From: Chitinophagales bacterium
Lineage (GTDB): Bacteria > Bacteroidota > Bacteroidia > Chitinophagales > Chitinophagaceae
DNA: 64,000 nucleotides
Reading direction: 5' to 3'
Assembly: GCA_020636505.1 (NCBI GenBank)
Contig: JACJXR010000001.1
Coordinates: 248,001-312,000, forward strand
Below the pieces are notes generated by a model. It searched no databases. It was given only the letters and a program-made list of their open reading frames with translations, and was not told where the DNA came from. This document shows, piece after piece, positions 10,501 through 18,284 of this stretch (positions are counted from its first letter, which is position 1; each line of letters starts with the position of its first letter). A program made the translations under genes and the position numbers.

Positions 10501-11487
10501 TGTACCTACTGTATATACACCTGCAAGACCTGCACCGGCCATTACATTAAGCGTATCATCTGAGTTGACAGTATCTGCCACACCGTTGGGGTTCAACGTC
10601 CAAGCTTTTATGCTTCTTGCTGCTGCGCCGAAAGACACCCCGTTATGCAAAGTTATTTCCGTGCTTGCTCCACTCGCCAGGTTACCCGACCAGTTTATTG
10701 TTGTTTGAGGTGTTGCATCCAATTCCCAATCTATGGTAACTGATTTAAGTGGATTGGTGCCCGAGTTCTTCAATTCAACTTTTATAGGATGTGTTCCTGC
10801 ACAAACTTGAACAGGTGATGTCAAAGAACCAACACCCGCATTATCAGGAGCCAATGCTACCAGGCTAAAACCGAATGTATATCTTGTTGTACTGGCACCT
10901 GAAGGAGATGAGTTGGTATAAGGACCATATGCTCTCTTATTGCCCGGAGAACCCGATTGGTTTCTCAAACCCATATTTCTTGTAGAACCGTTTTTACGAA
11001 CATCCACAATAAGTGACTTTGTCGGGTCGTATGGTATCGGCGTCGCCAGTTCTATCTCCCACCATTGGTTGGCTACCGCAGTCACTGTGTAGCTACCTAC
11101 ATTCAAAGCTGTGGTCAAACTGCTTTGCCATGCACTTGATGTAAGACTTGTGATGTTGGACTGACCGATATCTATCCTCATGTCTGTGAATGTAGCCGCA
11201 CCTGAAGATGAAGGGACAAAATATATCTTGCTGATGGCCATACCTGACGGTACAGCACCAAAGTCGCTCGGTAAGTATAACATTTGGCATCGGTAGCTGT
11301 TGTACGTACCCGTACCGAACGGTATCACGTTACTACCCGATGTTGTGGAGCCTACGGAATATTGTGGCTGAGCCTTTGCTATACCCGTAGCAAAAAAACA
11401 TGCAACGAAGAATATCGATTGCAGTACGATGCTCTTCGTGAGTCGCCATTGAGGCATGAAATCAATTGTAGTGTTCTTGCTTTTCAT
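7567..11487 (-). CDS. Array gene A: T9SS surface protein with beta-helix, Ig-like and PKD-like modules
   Basis: A 1306-residue secreted protein; the start at 11487 precedes a hydrophobic segment (SIFFVACFFATGIAKA) that fits a long signal peptide. Order of modules: a beta-sandwich N-terminal domain (about 30-190) not found in B-D; a CARDB-like domain (about 210-270, VELKNSGTNPLKSVTIDWEL); a right-handed beta-helix region (about 320-750) rich in Asn, Ser and Tyr; a beta module starting near 774; two Ig-like domains with YQWKRNG and YQWQLDG cores from about 930; a Cys-containing domain (LDAGYPGAKYTW); a PKD-like domain; and a type A T9SS sorting domain (about 1227-1306, VTVYPNPAKDNITI to KAFTVMK). 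The protein should be exported by T9SS and attached to the cell surface or released. Its second half parallels B-D, so it is a mosaic relative. Confidence 0.85.
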   Translation of the reverse strand: MKSKNTTIDFMPQWRLTKSIVLQSIFFVACFFATGIAKAQPQYSVGSTTSGSNVIPFGTGTYNSYRCQMLYLPSDFGAVPSGMAISKIYFVPSSSGAATFTDMRIDIGQSNITSLTSSAWQSSLTTALNVGSYTVTAVANQWWEIELATPIPYDPTKSLIVDVRKNGSTRNMGLRNQSGSPGNKRAYGPYTNSSPSGASTTRYTFGFSLVALAPDNAGVGSLTSPVQVCAGTHPIKVELKNSGTNPLKSVTIDWELDATPQTTINWSGNLASGASTEITLHNGVSFGAAARSIKAWTLNPNGVADTVNSDDTLNVMAGAGLAGVYTVGTGKDFPTVKAAADALNAYGVCGPVTMNIDNGTYSDPVVLNNIYGANSTNRITFQSANNNASGVVVQATPVGDSYVMHLSNASYITIKDITITSLGNNAGHVLEFSGGSSEDSVLNCVLNASTTSTSSSTAGIYASGLTGSDNVLIGNTINRGYYGIYWIGTSTSSSGLTKNHIFEENTIKDAYVYSTYFYYTSNLKFRYNEISAINSPTTHYGVFAYYSDNQLEVIGNKIAITGSGTKYGMRFYYNDGSSTSNMGYMVNNTVAINSGNSTAYGIYAYYSRYQNFVNNSINVVSSSASSQSARFYYSNSTSYSNNTIRNNVFSNKGTGLAAYIYYIGNNNSYDYNNLYTSGTNLVQRGSPSGTFKTIADWRTASSNDMNSISYDPGFTSDMNLEPDPTNNASWSLNGRGVHLPGNAIDINGSNRVLNRADGVPDIGAYEFDPVVDPPLATAVPATADPGDMQEFYFGGNLVAKVSWSNSLKITSQLDVRQYSGRKGPSFNYNDYMYFYTNIKALSSSNTYAFDFELSYMDIWLGNMPSENTIKLAHQFNSNNWTGYNGVKSNTNGATNNMSTTFLNAFGNFTGTTDGEIFSAYISVFGSTIICNGDNVQLFANTGTGYDYQWKRNGVNISGANQSTYLATLPGDYTVVIKKGTSIAESIPVSVSTIAAPNSIIVPSSNPTYCTGSNLTLSTQQGTGLTYQWQLDGNNIPGANSVNYQVQAPGNYTVVVENIGCAATSPVQPVTSGPLTVDLGNDIKVCANTGSPIVLDAGYPGAKYTWSNGATTQKITVTKTGTYSVTVDAGPNCMDQDVISVQIDPLPSANGISYVKNGNSYFFSPSNPVNVDGVMWIFSDGTTSTQKQLTKVIDGDLYVRLVLYNTCGTDTIQLGYALNVDDVISENSVTVYPNPAKDNITIDVNGGVDVIDDLTVINNIGVVVYKEQNINGKQKHTIDVSALPKGYYMLRVRVGDATITKAFTVMK

Positions 11488-11493
11488 ATCATT

Positions 11494-11503
11494 ATGTTTA
11501 CCT
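11494..11503 (-). promoter_or_regulatory. Conserved leader box AGGTAAACAT upstream of array gene A
   Basis: This decamer matches the AGGTAAACGT box found before B, C and D at nine of ten positions. It lies 6 nt before the start codon here, against 14-15 nt in the others. Its role is unknown; a leader or operator element shared by the family is inferred. Confidence 0.4.
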
Positions 11504-11679
11504 GTTATTAACCACCGGTTACAATACGTACCAATAGTCAATATAAAAATACCGAAGCAGGCCCTACCACATGATAATTAGCAATTAAAATATTATTATA
11601 AATTAAATTTAACGAGTTATTAATCGGTCTCTCCCAACCATTCGCATAATAAAAACGACGCATGTATAAAGCAAAAAAA

Positions 11680-11699
11680 GACAGCCTAAAAAGGCTGTC
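11680..11699 (-). terminator. Rho-independent terminator of array gene B
   Basis: GACAGCCT paired with AGGCTGTC. On the minus strand it is followed by seven T, 35 nt after the stop at 11735. Confidence 0.85.
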
Positions 11700-11734
11700 C
11701 TTTAACGTCTAGTTATTGTTATTATGAAGCGACT

Positions 11735-14700
11735 TTATTTCAATATATCAAAGCCTTTGCTGATCGTACCGCCGTCCGTCTTCGCACGGATCAGATAGTG
11801 ACCGTTGGCATAGCTGCTTACATTGATCTCATGAGCAACCTGACCTTTGTCGGCTTGGCCTTTGTAGATGACAGCACCTACGCTGTTCAGTATTTCCACT
11901 TCCTCTAGTACCGCACCTGTAACTGATATCGTTACACGGTCCTTGGCAGGGTTAGGATATACACTCACTTGGTCTTCCGTAGCCACTTGCTCTACGCTCA
12001 ACGGCCAGCCCAACTGTACCGTATCGCTACCACATGCGTTGAACATCACCAACTTCACAAACAAATCACCTTGTATTACTTTGGTAACATTTGTTTGGTT
12101 GCTGGTAGTACCATCACTGAATAGCCACATGAAACCGGTAGCGCCCACAGGGCCGCTCGGGCTGAAGTAGTAGGTGTTGCCGTTCTTAACATAAGAGATA
12201 CCGTTAGCTTTTGGCAATAGGTCGATGTGTACACTGATCGTGTCAACATCCTGACAGTTTGGTCCACCGTCTACGGCTACCCAATAGTCTCCTGCTTGCT
12301 TAACCTCTATCGTACGAGTTGTAGCACCGGTACTCCATAGGTACTTGGCACCCGGATAACCTGCATCCAATTTCGCATACACACCTTTAACCTCACAATA
12401 GCTGGTATCGTTCCCCAAGTTTACTTGCAATGGTCCGCTCTTTACTTGGTTCGGCGTGCTGCTGCTTGAACAACCGATGTTGGTTACAACCACAGTGTAG
12501 TTACCCGGTTGGTTAACAGGGTAAGTGCTGTTGGTTGCGCCCGGTATATCATTACCATTCAACTGCCATTGGTATTTAACGTTGGCTGCATTACCTGCAT
12601 CTAAGGTCAATCCGTTACCCACACAGTAGGTCAATGGTCCGTTAGCGCTAACCAAGGCATTCGGTGCGGCTATCGTGCTCACGGTAACAGGTACCGCTTC
12701 CACCAGTTGGCTGCCGTAGTTGATAACAACACTGTAATCACCCGGTTGGCTAGCGATATAGCTTAATGCTTTTGCACCGGGTATGTCAACGCCGTTGCGC
12801 TTCCACTGGTAGCTTGTACCGTTCTGCGGTTCTGCATTCAACTGTACATTATTACCTGTACAAATCACGATGCTACCCTGCGGTATTACGAATGCAGACA
12901 ACGCACTGCCTTCTTCCAAACCTGTATAGGCTCCGAAGTGGTGTAGGCTCAAGTTGTTTGCTAAAACGTTGGTACCTGTGTTCACAGTACTCATCGGACT
13001 GTTGTACACCATCCATGGGTATGCACTGCTATATTTGAAGCCAAGGCGCAGGTCGCTTTCTGTAGCGATGTCGCCTAACCAGATATCCATATAATCAACC
13101 TCAACATCGAATTTGTACGTGGTACCTGTTCCTTGTTGTTGTACATCGGTATAGAAGTACATGCTTCCCTTAGGTGATACTTGCGCTGCAACACCCGGGC
13201 CCTTACGGCCACTGTACTGACGTACAACCAAAGGTGCAGTCAACGGGAACTCGTTGTCCCAAGTAACACGTGCAACTTCCAACTCACCGAAGGTGAATAC
13301 TTGAGTAACACCTGCTGCGGGAGTTGCAGGGGTAGCTATTGCCACCGGTGGTATAGATTCAGGCTCGAACTCATAAGCTCCGATATCAGGTACACCTGCG
13401 GCACGGGTATCAATCCTTGCATTTCCATCTGCATCCAAAACATCACCAGCAATGTGCATGGCACGGCCATTCAAAGACCAGGTAGCAGGATCGTTCTTGT
13501 TAGGACGTAGGTTGGTTGTGCTGATAAAGCCCGGCTCATAATTCAACGAATGTTCATTGCTTGAAGATGTCGTTTTGAATGCCCCAAGGCTGCTCACTGC
13601 ACTACCGTTGTAGTTGGCGAATGTGCTGCCCGTAACATACAAGTTGTTATAGTCGAACTCGTTGTTGCTAGCTGAGTTGTAGTAGTATACAGAACCACCA
13701 CCGCCTGTATTGGCGAACACGTTGTTCATAAAGCGGTTGTTGTCATATGTACTGCTTGAATAGTACAAGTATGCAGCATAACCACTAGTATATGTATTGC
13801 TGAAATTACAACTGTTGTGCATTACGTCTGTATACGTAGCGTATGAACACATTAAACCATAATATGCAGTACTACCATTGATTGTAGCAATTGTGTTGTT
13901 GTTCACTTTAGCACGATTCGATGCACTACCCTGTGCGTAATAGATGGTCATACCGTAACCATAAGGATGCACAACACTGTTGTTACTGATATTAGGGCTT
14001 TGATATGGATAATATATCAAAGAACCGTAGTAAGAAGTGGTAGTGCCTGTAATTTGGTTATTTGTGAACTGCAAACCATAGGTGTAATAGATGTATGTAT
14101 TATAGTAATAAACATTACTGATCTTATTGTTATCTATCACCAAACCTTGGGTATAGTTGTTATTGTATATATACATACCCATGTAACCACCGTTAATGTT
14201 GTTGTCCTTTATCACCAAATTCTTACCGTTGAAGCTTGTTTGTGGACTGTATGCAAATATCGGTGTGTTATAGCTGGTTGTTGTAGCGTTGGATGCGTTC
14301 AAGTTACAACCAACGATAGAGTCATTATCTGTAGCACCATACAATGCAAAACACTGTCCGTAAGATGCTGCTGTAGTAACTGTCAGGTTCTTGAACGTGA
14401 TGTTGTCCGCATCATTCAAGCGTATAACATCCATATCAGAGTTTGTAGTATTATGTGTGATCGTTACGCTGCTTGCAACACCATTCTCAGAACGGAATGT
14501 AATACGGCCCGGAGTAACAGATGCACTTACAGGATTGTCCAAAGTCAACTTGCCGTTGTAGCTGCCCGGACGAATGTCGAATATAACATCGCCGCAAGTA
14601 CCGTATGTGTTCAATGCATTCACCGCATCCACAGGAGTGGTGAAGTCAGGTGTTGTACCACCTACTGTGTAGGTTCCTGAAAGCGCAGCACGATAATCAA

Positions 14701-17700
14701 CATCTATAGTATCGTCAGCAGGTATCGGATCCACATTGCCGTTAGGCTCGTAAGTCCAAACTTTGATCTTCTGAGCGGCGCTACCGAAGGTGACGTTACC
14801 CAATGTGATGATCACTTCGTTACCCGAAGGACTACCGTTGATATTTATTGAGGTAGTATGGGTTATTGTGCCTTTAGGTACACCATTCAATTCCCATGCT
14901 ATCTTAACATTGTTGATGATATTGTTACCGTTGTTCTTAACACGAACTTTAACAGTATATGTACCTGGACAGAATGGTGGCGCAGGCTCAACAATTGCAT
15001 CCGCACTCGCATTGTCTTTAACATCTATACCTGTTACCAAGGAGTTTACATCATTTACACCCGGAGTGTTGATGAAGTTGCGTGTTGTATTCGAGCCGCT
15101 TACCATTGGGCTATAACCCACCCATGCGTTCGTACCCACTTTCTCAGCCAAACGCAAAGCGCTCTCTGATGCGATGGTTCCCATCCAAGGATCTTTGTAA
15201 TACATGTTCAATTCGTAATCCAAAGCTGAACCGGTTCCACCGATTGCTCCGTAGTAGAACATCTGCGTTGGGTTGATGGCCAATATGCCCGGAGGATTCG
15301 TACCGGTGTATTGCTTGTACGTCATACCCGTAGGCACACTGCTGCCCCATTTGATAACAGCTGCAGTATCCTCTCCGAAAGTGAACACCTGAGTGGTGCT
15401 CGGTGCAGGAGCGGCAGGGCTCGCAGCACAGTTCGGAGGAGTTGAAGTAGGCGTAAACTCGTAGGCACCTATATCAGGAACACCTTGTATCGTAGTCAAA
15501 GCACGGGCATTACCGTTGATATCCTTATCGTTGCCCGCTATCTGAACACCGCGGCCGTTCAATGACCAGCTGTTCGGGTTCGCAGGGTTTGGAACAAAGT
15601 TTTCAGCAGTCAAGTTTGTGAACCCGGGATCATAAGTCAATGAGTTCATGTTTTTACCCGTAGCTGCACGCATGGACGTGATGGTATTGTAAGTCAACCC
15701 TGTATATCCATAGTATAACATTGTGCTACCACTGCCGAAGAAGTTGTTGTAATCGAACTCTGTATATGCCGGAGCATCTCCCAAGTTACAAGCATAACCA
15801 CTACCCGATCTGTAAAACAAGTTGTTCACAACCATATCCGCACCATAGCTGCCATACTCGTACAAGTACATACCATAACCGGTACCCGTACCTGCAGCGA
15901 TGAAAGTATTGTTATAAACTTTGGCACCACCATTGGTCAACGTATGATAACCACCTTGGTAAGCATAGTGTGTGCTACCTGATTTTGCATAGAATACGTT
16001 GTTCGCAAGTTCCAAACCTTGTGCATAGTAGTTGTAGAACGTGTATACAGTACCTGTACCATTACTGATGGCAGACACCTTGTTGTTCTTAACTATCCAC
16101 GGACCTGTACCTCCTGAGTAACCGTAAGCATAAGCACCATAAGCAGAAGAGGTACCACTTTCACAACGAACATCGTTACCTATCATTTCGGCAGACAGGT
16201 TGTAATAACCCATGTAGTTATATGCTACACCCGAACTTGTTGTTGTAAGACGAACCTTGTTATTGTAGTATTTGCTGTATCCTGTATTGTTGATACCATA
16301 GTAACCCAAGTATGTATACGAACTACCAGTTGTACTAGTAATTTCAAAATCATTACCTGATACTTCAAGATTACCTGTTTGGTAATAACCGGCATAGATA
16401 TACTTTGTACCAGTAGTACCTTTGTTCACAACTTTGTTGTTCAATACTTTAGCATTGTTACAGTAGTTGTATGCCAACATTACATATTGGGTACCTGAAC
16501 CACCATCTATAGTGATATCATTGCCTGTTACAACCGGGTTGTCAGGATATGAATAGTTACCGTAGAAGTATTTGGTTCCATCACCTTTGATCAATATAGT
16601 GTTGTCTTTCCATTCGTTATAATCACAGTAGCTGTAGTTCCAATAGTAGTAGTTTGTACTGGTATTGTTTACAGTAACCTTGTTGTTGTTGAACTCACCA
16701 TTGTCGCTGTAAGAATATTGGTTGTACCAATACAATGTGCTGGTGCTGGTTATATCGAATGTGTTGTTGTTGGTTTGGTGGTTGATATTATACGAGTAAC
16801 CTGTGTAAATATACATAGTAGCCGCACCGGTCTTCATCGTAACCTTGTTGTTGTTGAATTTGGAGTTTTGGTTATATGAATAGTGACCATACAAGTACAT
16901 GGTACTTGTAGCAATACCTGTGATGTCATTATTCTCGATATATACATCTGCACCGTAAGCAGTACTACTGTTGTAGTTGTACAACGGATAAACTGCACCA
17001 TTTGTAGTTACAGCATTGATCTTGTTACCGCTGAATGAGTAGTAATTACTATAGTAGATATAGTTATAAATAGAACTTGCCGATATCAGGTTGAAATCGT
17101 TGTTCTCTATTTTACCACGATTGGTTGAAGTACCATCGCAATAGTAGAATTGGAAACCATAGGTTGTGGAAGTATTGGCAGGTCTGTTAGACGATACAGT
17201 ATTACCGCTTATATCAAAACCACCATCAGCATAGTAAACATACAAACCATACAAAACACCTGTTGATGTTCTTGTTATGGAGTTGTTTGTGAACTTCAAG
17301 TTCTCTGTATAATATGAATAGAACCCATAATAACCCGGCTCAGTAATGGTATTACCGGAGAACTCGTTATCTGAACTCAAGCTTGTAGTTGAAGAACCAT
17401 ACCAATAGGCAGACATAGAACCACCATATATGGTATTGTTCTTTATAACGTTATTGCTTACTGTAGCACCTGCAGATGTGAATATACGTGCAAGGCTTGT
17501 GCTTGAAGATGTTGTCGTCGGACCCGTAATTACACAGTTCTCAATAGTATTGTACTGTGCAGCACCTGCAAAACGCAAAACTGTTCCATAAGTTGTGTGC
17601 GTCTTTTCCAATGTCAGGTTTTTAACCCTGATGTACTTGGCACTGTTGAAATAGAAAATTTGGTTGTCTGTTACCGCACTACCTGAGTTTGAGTTCTGAA

Positions 17701-18022
17701 TTTTGGTAGTTGCGGCGTTGCCGTTCTCCGCTTCGAACGTGATGGTGTTCGTTGCGCTCGAACCCGATACGTTGTTTATCGCCGCATCAGATGTTGTTGA
17801 ACTGGTCCATGTACCGGGACGGATCTTGAACGTAACCGGACCGGAAACACCGCGGCTGTTCAAATCGTTGGCTGCAGCCTCCAAAGACGTGTAGTTAGGA
17901 GACGTACCATACACTGTATACGTACCGCTCAACGGCTGCGCCAGTGCTGCAAAAGAACCGAATAGTACCACCAGCAGAGGTATTACGATCCTTGATACTG
18001 TTTTGTTGTAAAATTTGTTCAT
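11735..18022 (-). CDS. Array gene B: giant T9SS surface protein with two beta-helix regions
   Basis: A 2095-residue secreted protein with signal peptide MNKFYNKTVSRIVIPLLVVL through about residue 29. Modules in order: first beta-helix region (about 30-830), whose centre (about 270-725) is tandem 27-28-residue Tyr/Asn-rich repeats; a beta module starting CAASPAAPAPSTTQVF (about 860); a CARDB-like domain (about 1010-1100, VRVKNNGNNIINNVKIAWEL); second beta-helix (about 1115-1530, GTCGDVIFDIRPGSYNGK); a copy of the beta module (about 1560); two Ig-like domains from about 1714 (YQWKRNG, YQWQLNG); a further beta domain; a PKD-like domain; and a type A T9SS sorting domain (2019-2095, VSVYPNPAKDRVTI to KGFDILK). 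No catalytic motif is visible. A surface adhesin or matrix protein is the likeliest role, which is inference. It is intact, unlike C. Confidence 0.88.
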   Translation of the reverse strand: MNKFYNKTVSRIVIPLLVVLFGSFAALAQPLSGTYTVYGTSPNYTSLEAAANDLNSRGVSGPVTFKIRPGTWTSSTTSDAAINNVSGSSATNTITFEAENGNAATTKIQNSNSGSAVTDNQIFYFNSAKYIRVKNLTLEKTHTTYGTVLRFAGAAQYNTIENCVITGPTTTSSSTSLARIFTSAGATVSNNVIKNNTIYGGSMSAYWYGSSTTSLSSDNEFSGNTITEPGYYGFYSYYTENLKFTNNSITRTSTGVLYGLYVYYADGGFDISGNTVSSNRPANTSTTYGFQFYYCDGTSTNRGKIENNDFNLISASSIYNYIYYSNYYSFSGNKINAVTTNGAVYPLYNYNSSTAYGADVYIENNDITGIATSTMYLYGHYSYNQNSKFNNNKVTMKTGAATMYIYTGYSYNINHQTNNNTFDITSTSTLYWYNQYSYSDNGEFNNNKVTVNNTSTNYYYWNYSYCDYNEWKDNTILIKGDGTKYFYGNYSYPDNPVVTGNDITIDGGSGTQYVMLAYNYCNNAKVLNNKVVNKGTTGTKYIYAGYYQTGNLEVSGNDFEITSTTGSSYTYLGYYGINNTGYSKYYNNKVRLTTTSSGVAYNYMGYYNLSAEMIGNDVRCESGTSSAYGAYAYGYSGGTGPWIVKNNKVSAISNGTGTVYTFYNYYAQGLELANNVFYAKSGSTHYAYQGGYHTLTNGGAKVYNNTFIAAGTGTGYGMYLYEYGSYGADMVVNNLFYRSGSGYACNLGDAPAYTEFDYNNFFGSGSTMLYYGYTGLTYNTITSMRAATGKNMNSLTYDPGFTNLTAENFVPNPANPNSWSLNGRGVQIAGNDKDINGNARALTTIQGVPDIGAYEFTPTSTPPNCAASPAAPAPSTTQVFTFGEDTAAVIKWGSSVPTGMTYKQYTGTNPPGILAINPTQMFYYGAIGGTGSALDYELNMYYKDPWMGTIASESALRLAEKVGTNAWVGYSPMVSGSNTTRNFINTPGVNDVNSLVTGIDVKDNASADAIVEPAPPFCPGTYTVKVRVKNNGNNIINNVKIAWELNGVPKGTITHTTSININGSPSGNEVIITLGNVTFGSAAQKIKVWTYEPNGNVDPIPADDTIDVDYRAALSGTYTVGGTTPDFTTPVDAVNALNTYGTCGDVIFDIRPGSYNGKLTLDNPVSASVTPGRITFRSENGVASSVTITHNTTNSDMDVIRLNDADNITFKNLTVTTAASYGQCFALYGATDNDSIVGCNLNASNATTTSYNTPIFAYSPQTSFNGKNLVIKDNNINGGYMGMYIYNNNYTQGLVIDNNKISNVYYYNTYIYYTYGLQFTNNQITGTTTSYYGSLIYYPYQSPNISNNSVVHPYGYGMTIYYAQGSASNRAKVNNNTIATINGSTAYYGLMCSYATYTDVMHNSCNFSNTYTSGYAAYLYYSSSTYDNNRFMNNVFANTGGGGSVYYYNSASNNEFDYNNLYVTGSTFANYNGSAVSSLGAFKTTSSSNEHSLNYEPGFISTTNLRPNKNDPATWSLNGRAMHIAGDVLDADGNARIDTRAAGVPDIGAYEFEPESIPPVAIATPATPAAGVTQVFTFGELEVARVTWDNEFPLTAPLVVRQYSGRKGPGVAAQVSPKGSMYFYTDVQQQGTGTTYKFDVEVDYMDIWLGDIATESDLRLGFKYSSAYPWMVYNSPMSTVNTGTNVLANNLSLHHFGAYTGLEEGSALSAFVIPQGSIVICTGNNVQLNAEPQNGTSYQWKRNGVDIPGAKALSYIASQPGDYSVVINYGSQLVEAVPVTVSTIAAPNALVSANGPLTYCVGNGLTLDAGNAANVKYQWQLNGNDIPGATNSTYPVNQPGNYTVVVTNIGCSSSSTPNQVKSGPLQVNLGNDTSYCEVKGVYAKLDAGYPGAKYLWSTGATTRTIEVKQAGDYWVAVDGGPNCQDVDTISVHIDLLPKANGISYVKNGNTYYFSPSGPVGATGFMWLFSDGTTSNQTNVTKVIQGDLFVKLVMFNACGSDTVQLGWPLSVEQVATEDQVSVYPNPAKDRVTISVTGAVLEEVEILNSVGAVIYKGQADKGQVAHEINVSSYANGHYLIRAKTDGGTISKGFDILK
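15840..17220 (-). repeat. Tyrosine-rich 27-28-residue coding repeats in gene B
   Basis: About a dozen or more tandem units, each 81-84 bp, coding for the pattern NN-x-V/F-x6-ST-x-Y-x-Y-x2-Y-x-Y-x2-N. Examples at unit cores are NNKVTVNNTSTNYYYW and NNTFDITSTSTLYWY. The units fit successive coils of a beta-solenoid in which Asn and Tyr would stack in ladders. The repeats have diverged at the DNA level and keep frame, so they are old and under selection. Confidence 0.75.
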
Positions 18023-18036
18023 TCTTATTGTTTTTA

Positions 18037-18046
18037 ACGTTTACCT
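18037..18046 (-). promoter_or_regulatory. Conserved leader box AGGTAAACGT upstream of array gene B
   Basis: The decamer lies 14 nt before the start codon and is identical to the box before C and D. The flanking sequence differs from C and D, so this box alone is conserved. Confidence 0.45.
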
Positions 18047-18227
18047 GAATATCATTTTCGACCCTCAGAAATCAAACATCTGAACATCCTTAAATGAAAA
18101 TTCAATTAAAATTAAATTAAATGAACATTAAACAATCATTTTCAGATTAAAATTTTTAACTTTTTTTAGCCCCTTATACAATTGATTTATTTGCAATGAT
18201 TTACGTAAGAATTCGACCATAAAAAAA

Positions 18228-18250
18228 GGCGGGCTACAATGTAGCCCGCC
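18228..18250 (-). terminator. Rho-independent terminator of array gene C
   Basis: GGCGGGCTACA paired with TGTAGCCCGCC, with seven T following on the minus strand. The same hairpin ends gene D at 24750-24772. A weaker hairpin (AGGTCT paired with AGACCT, 18264-18282) lies between it and the stop codon in both copies. Confidence 0.88.
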
Positions 18251-18284
18251 TTCGGTATGGTTTAGGTCTTTAATCTCAGACCTT

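Noticed and set aside
13967..14680. Long plus-strand open frames opposite the array genes (for example 237 residues here, others at 19059 and 25582)
   Set aside because: They are antisense to well-supported T9SS proteins, have Cys/Tyr/Ile-rich low-complexity composition without domains, and arise from the codon bias of the Asn/Thr/Tyr-rich coding strand.
15840..17220. CRISPR-like or non-coding tandem repeats
   Set aside because: The period of about 81-84 bp keeps reading frame, units are diverged, and there are no separate repeats and spacers of constant length. It is coding repeat structure.
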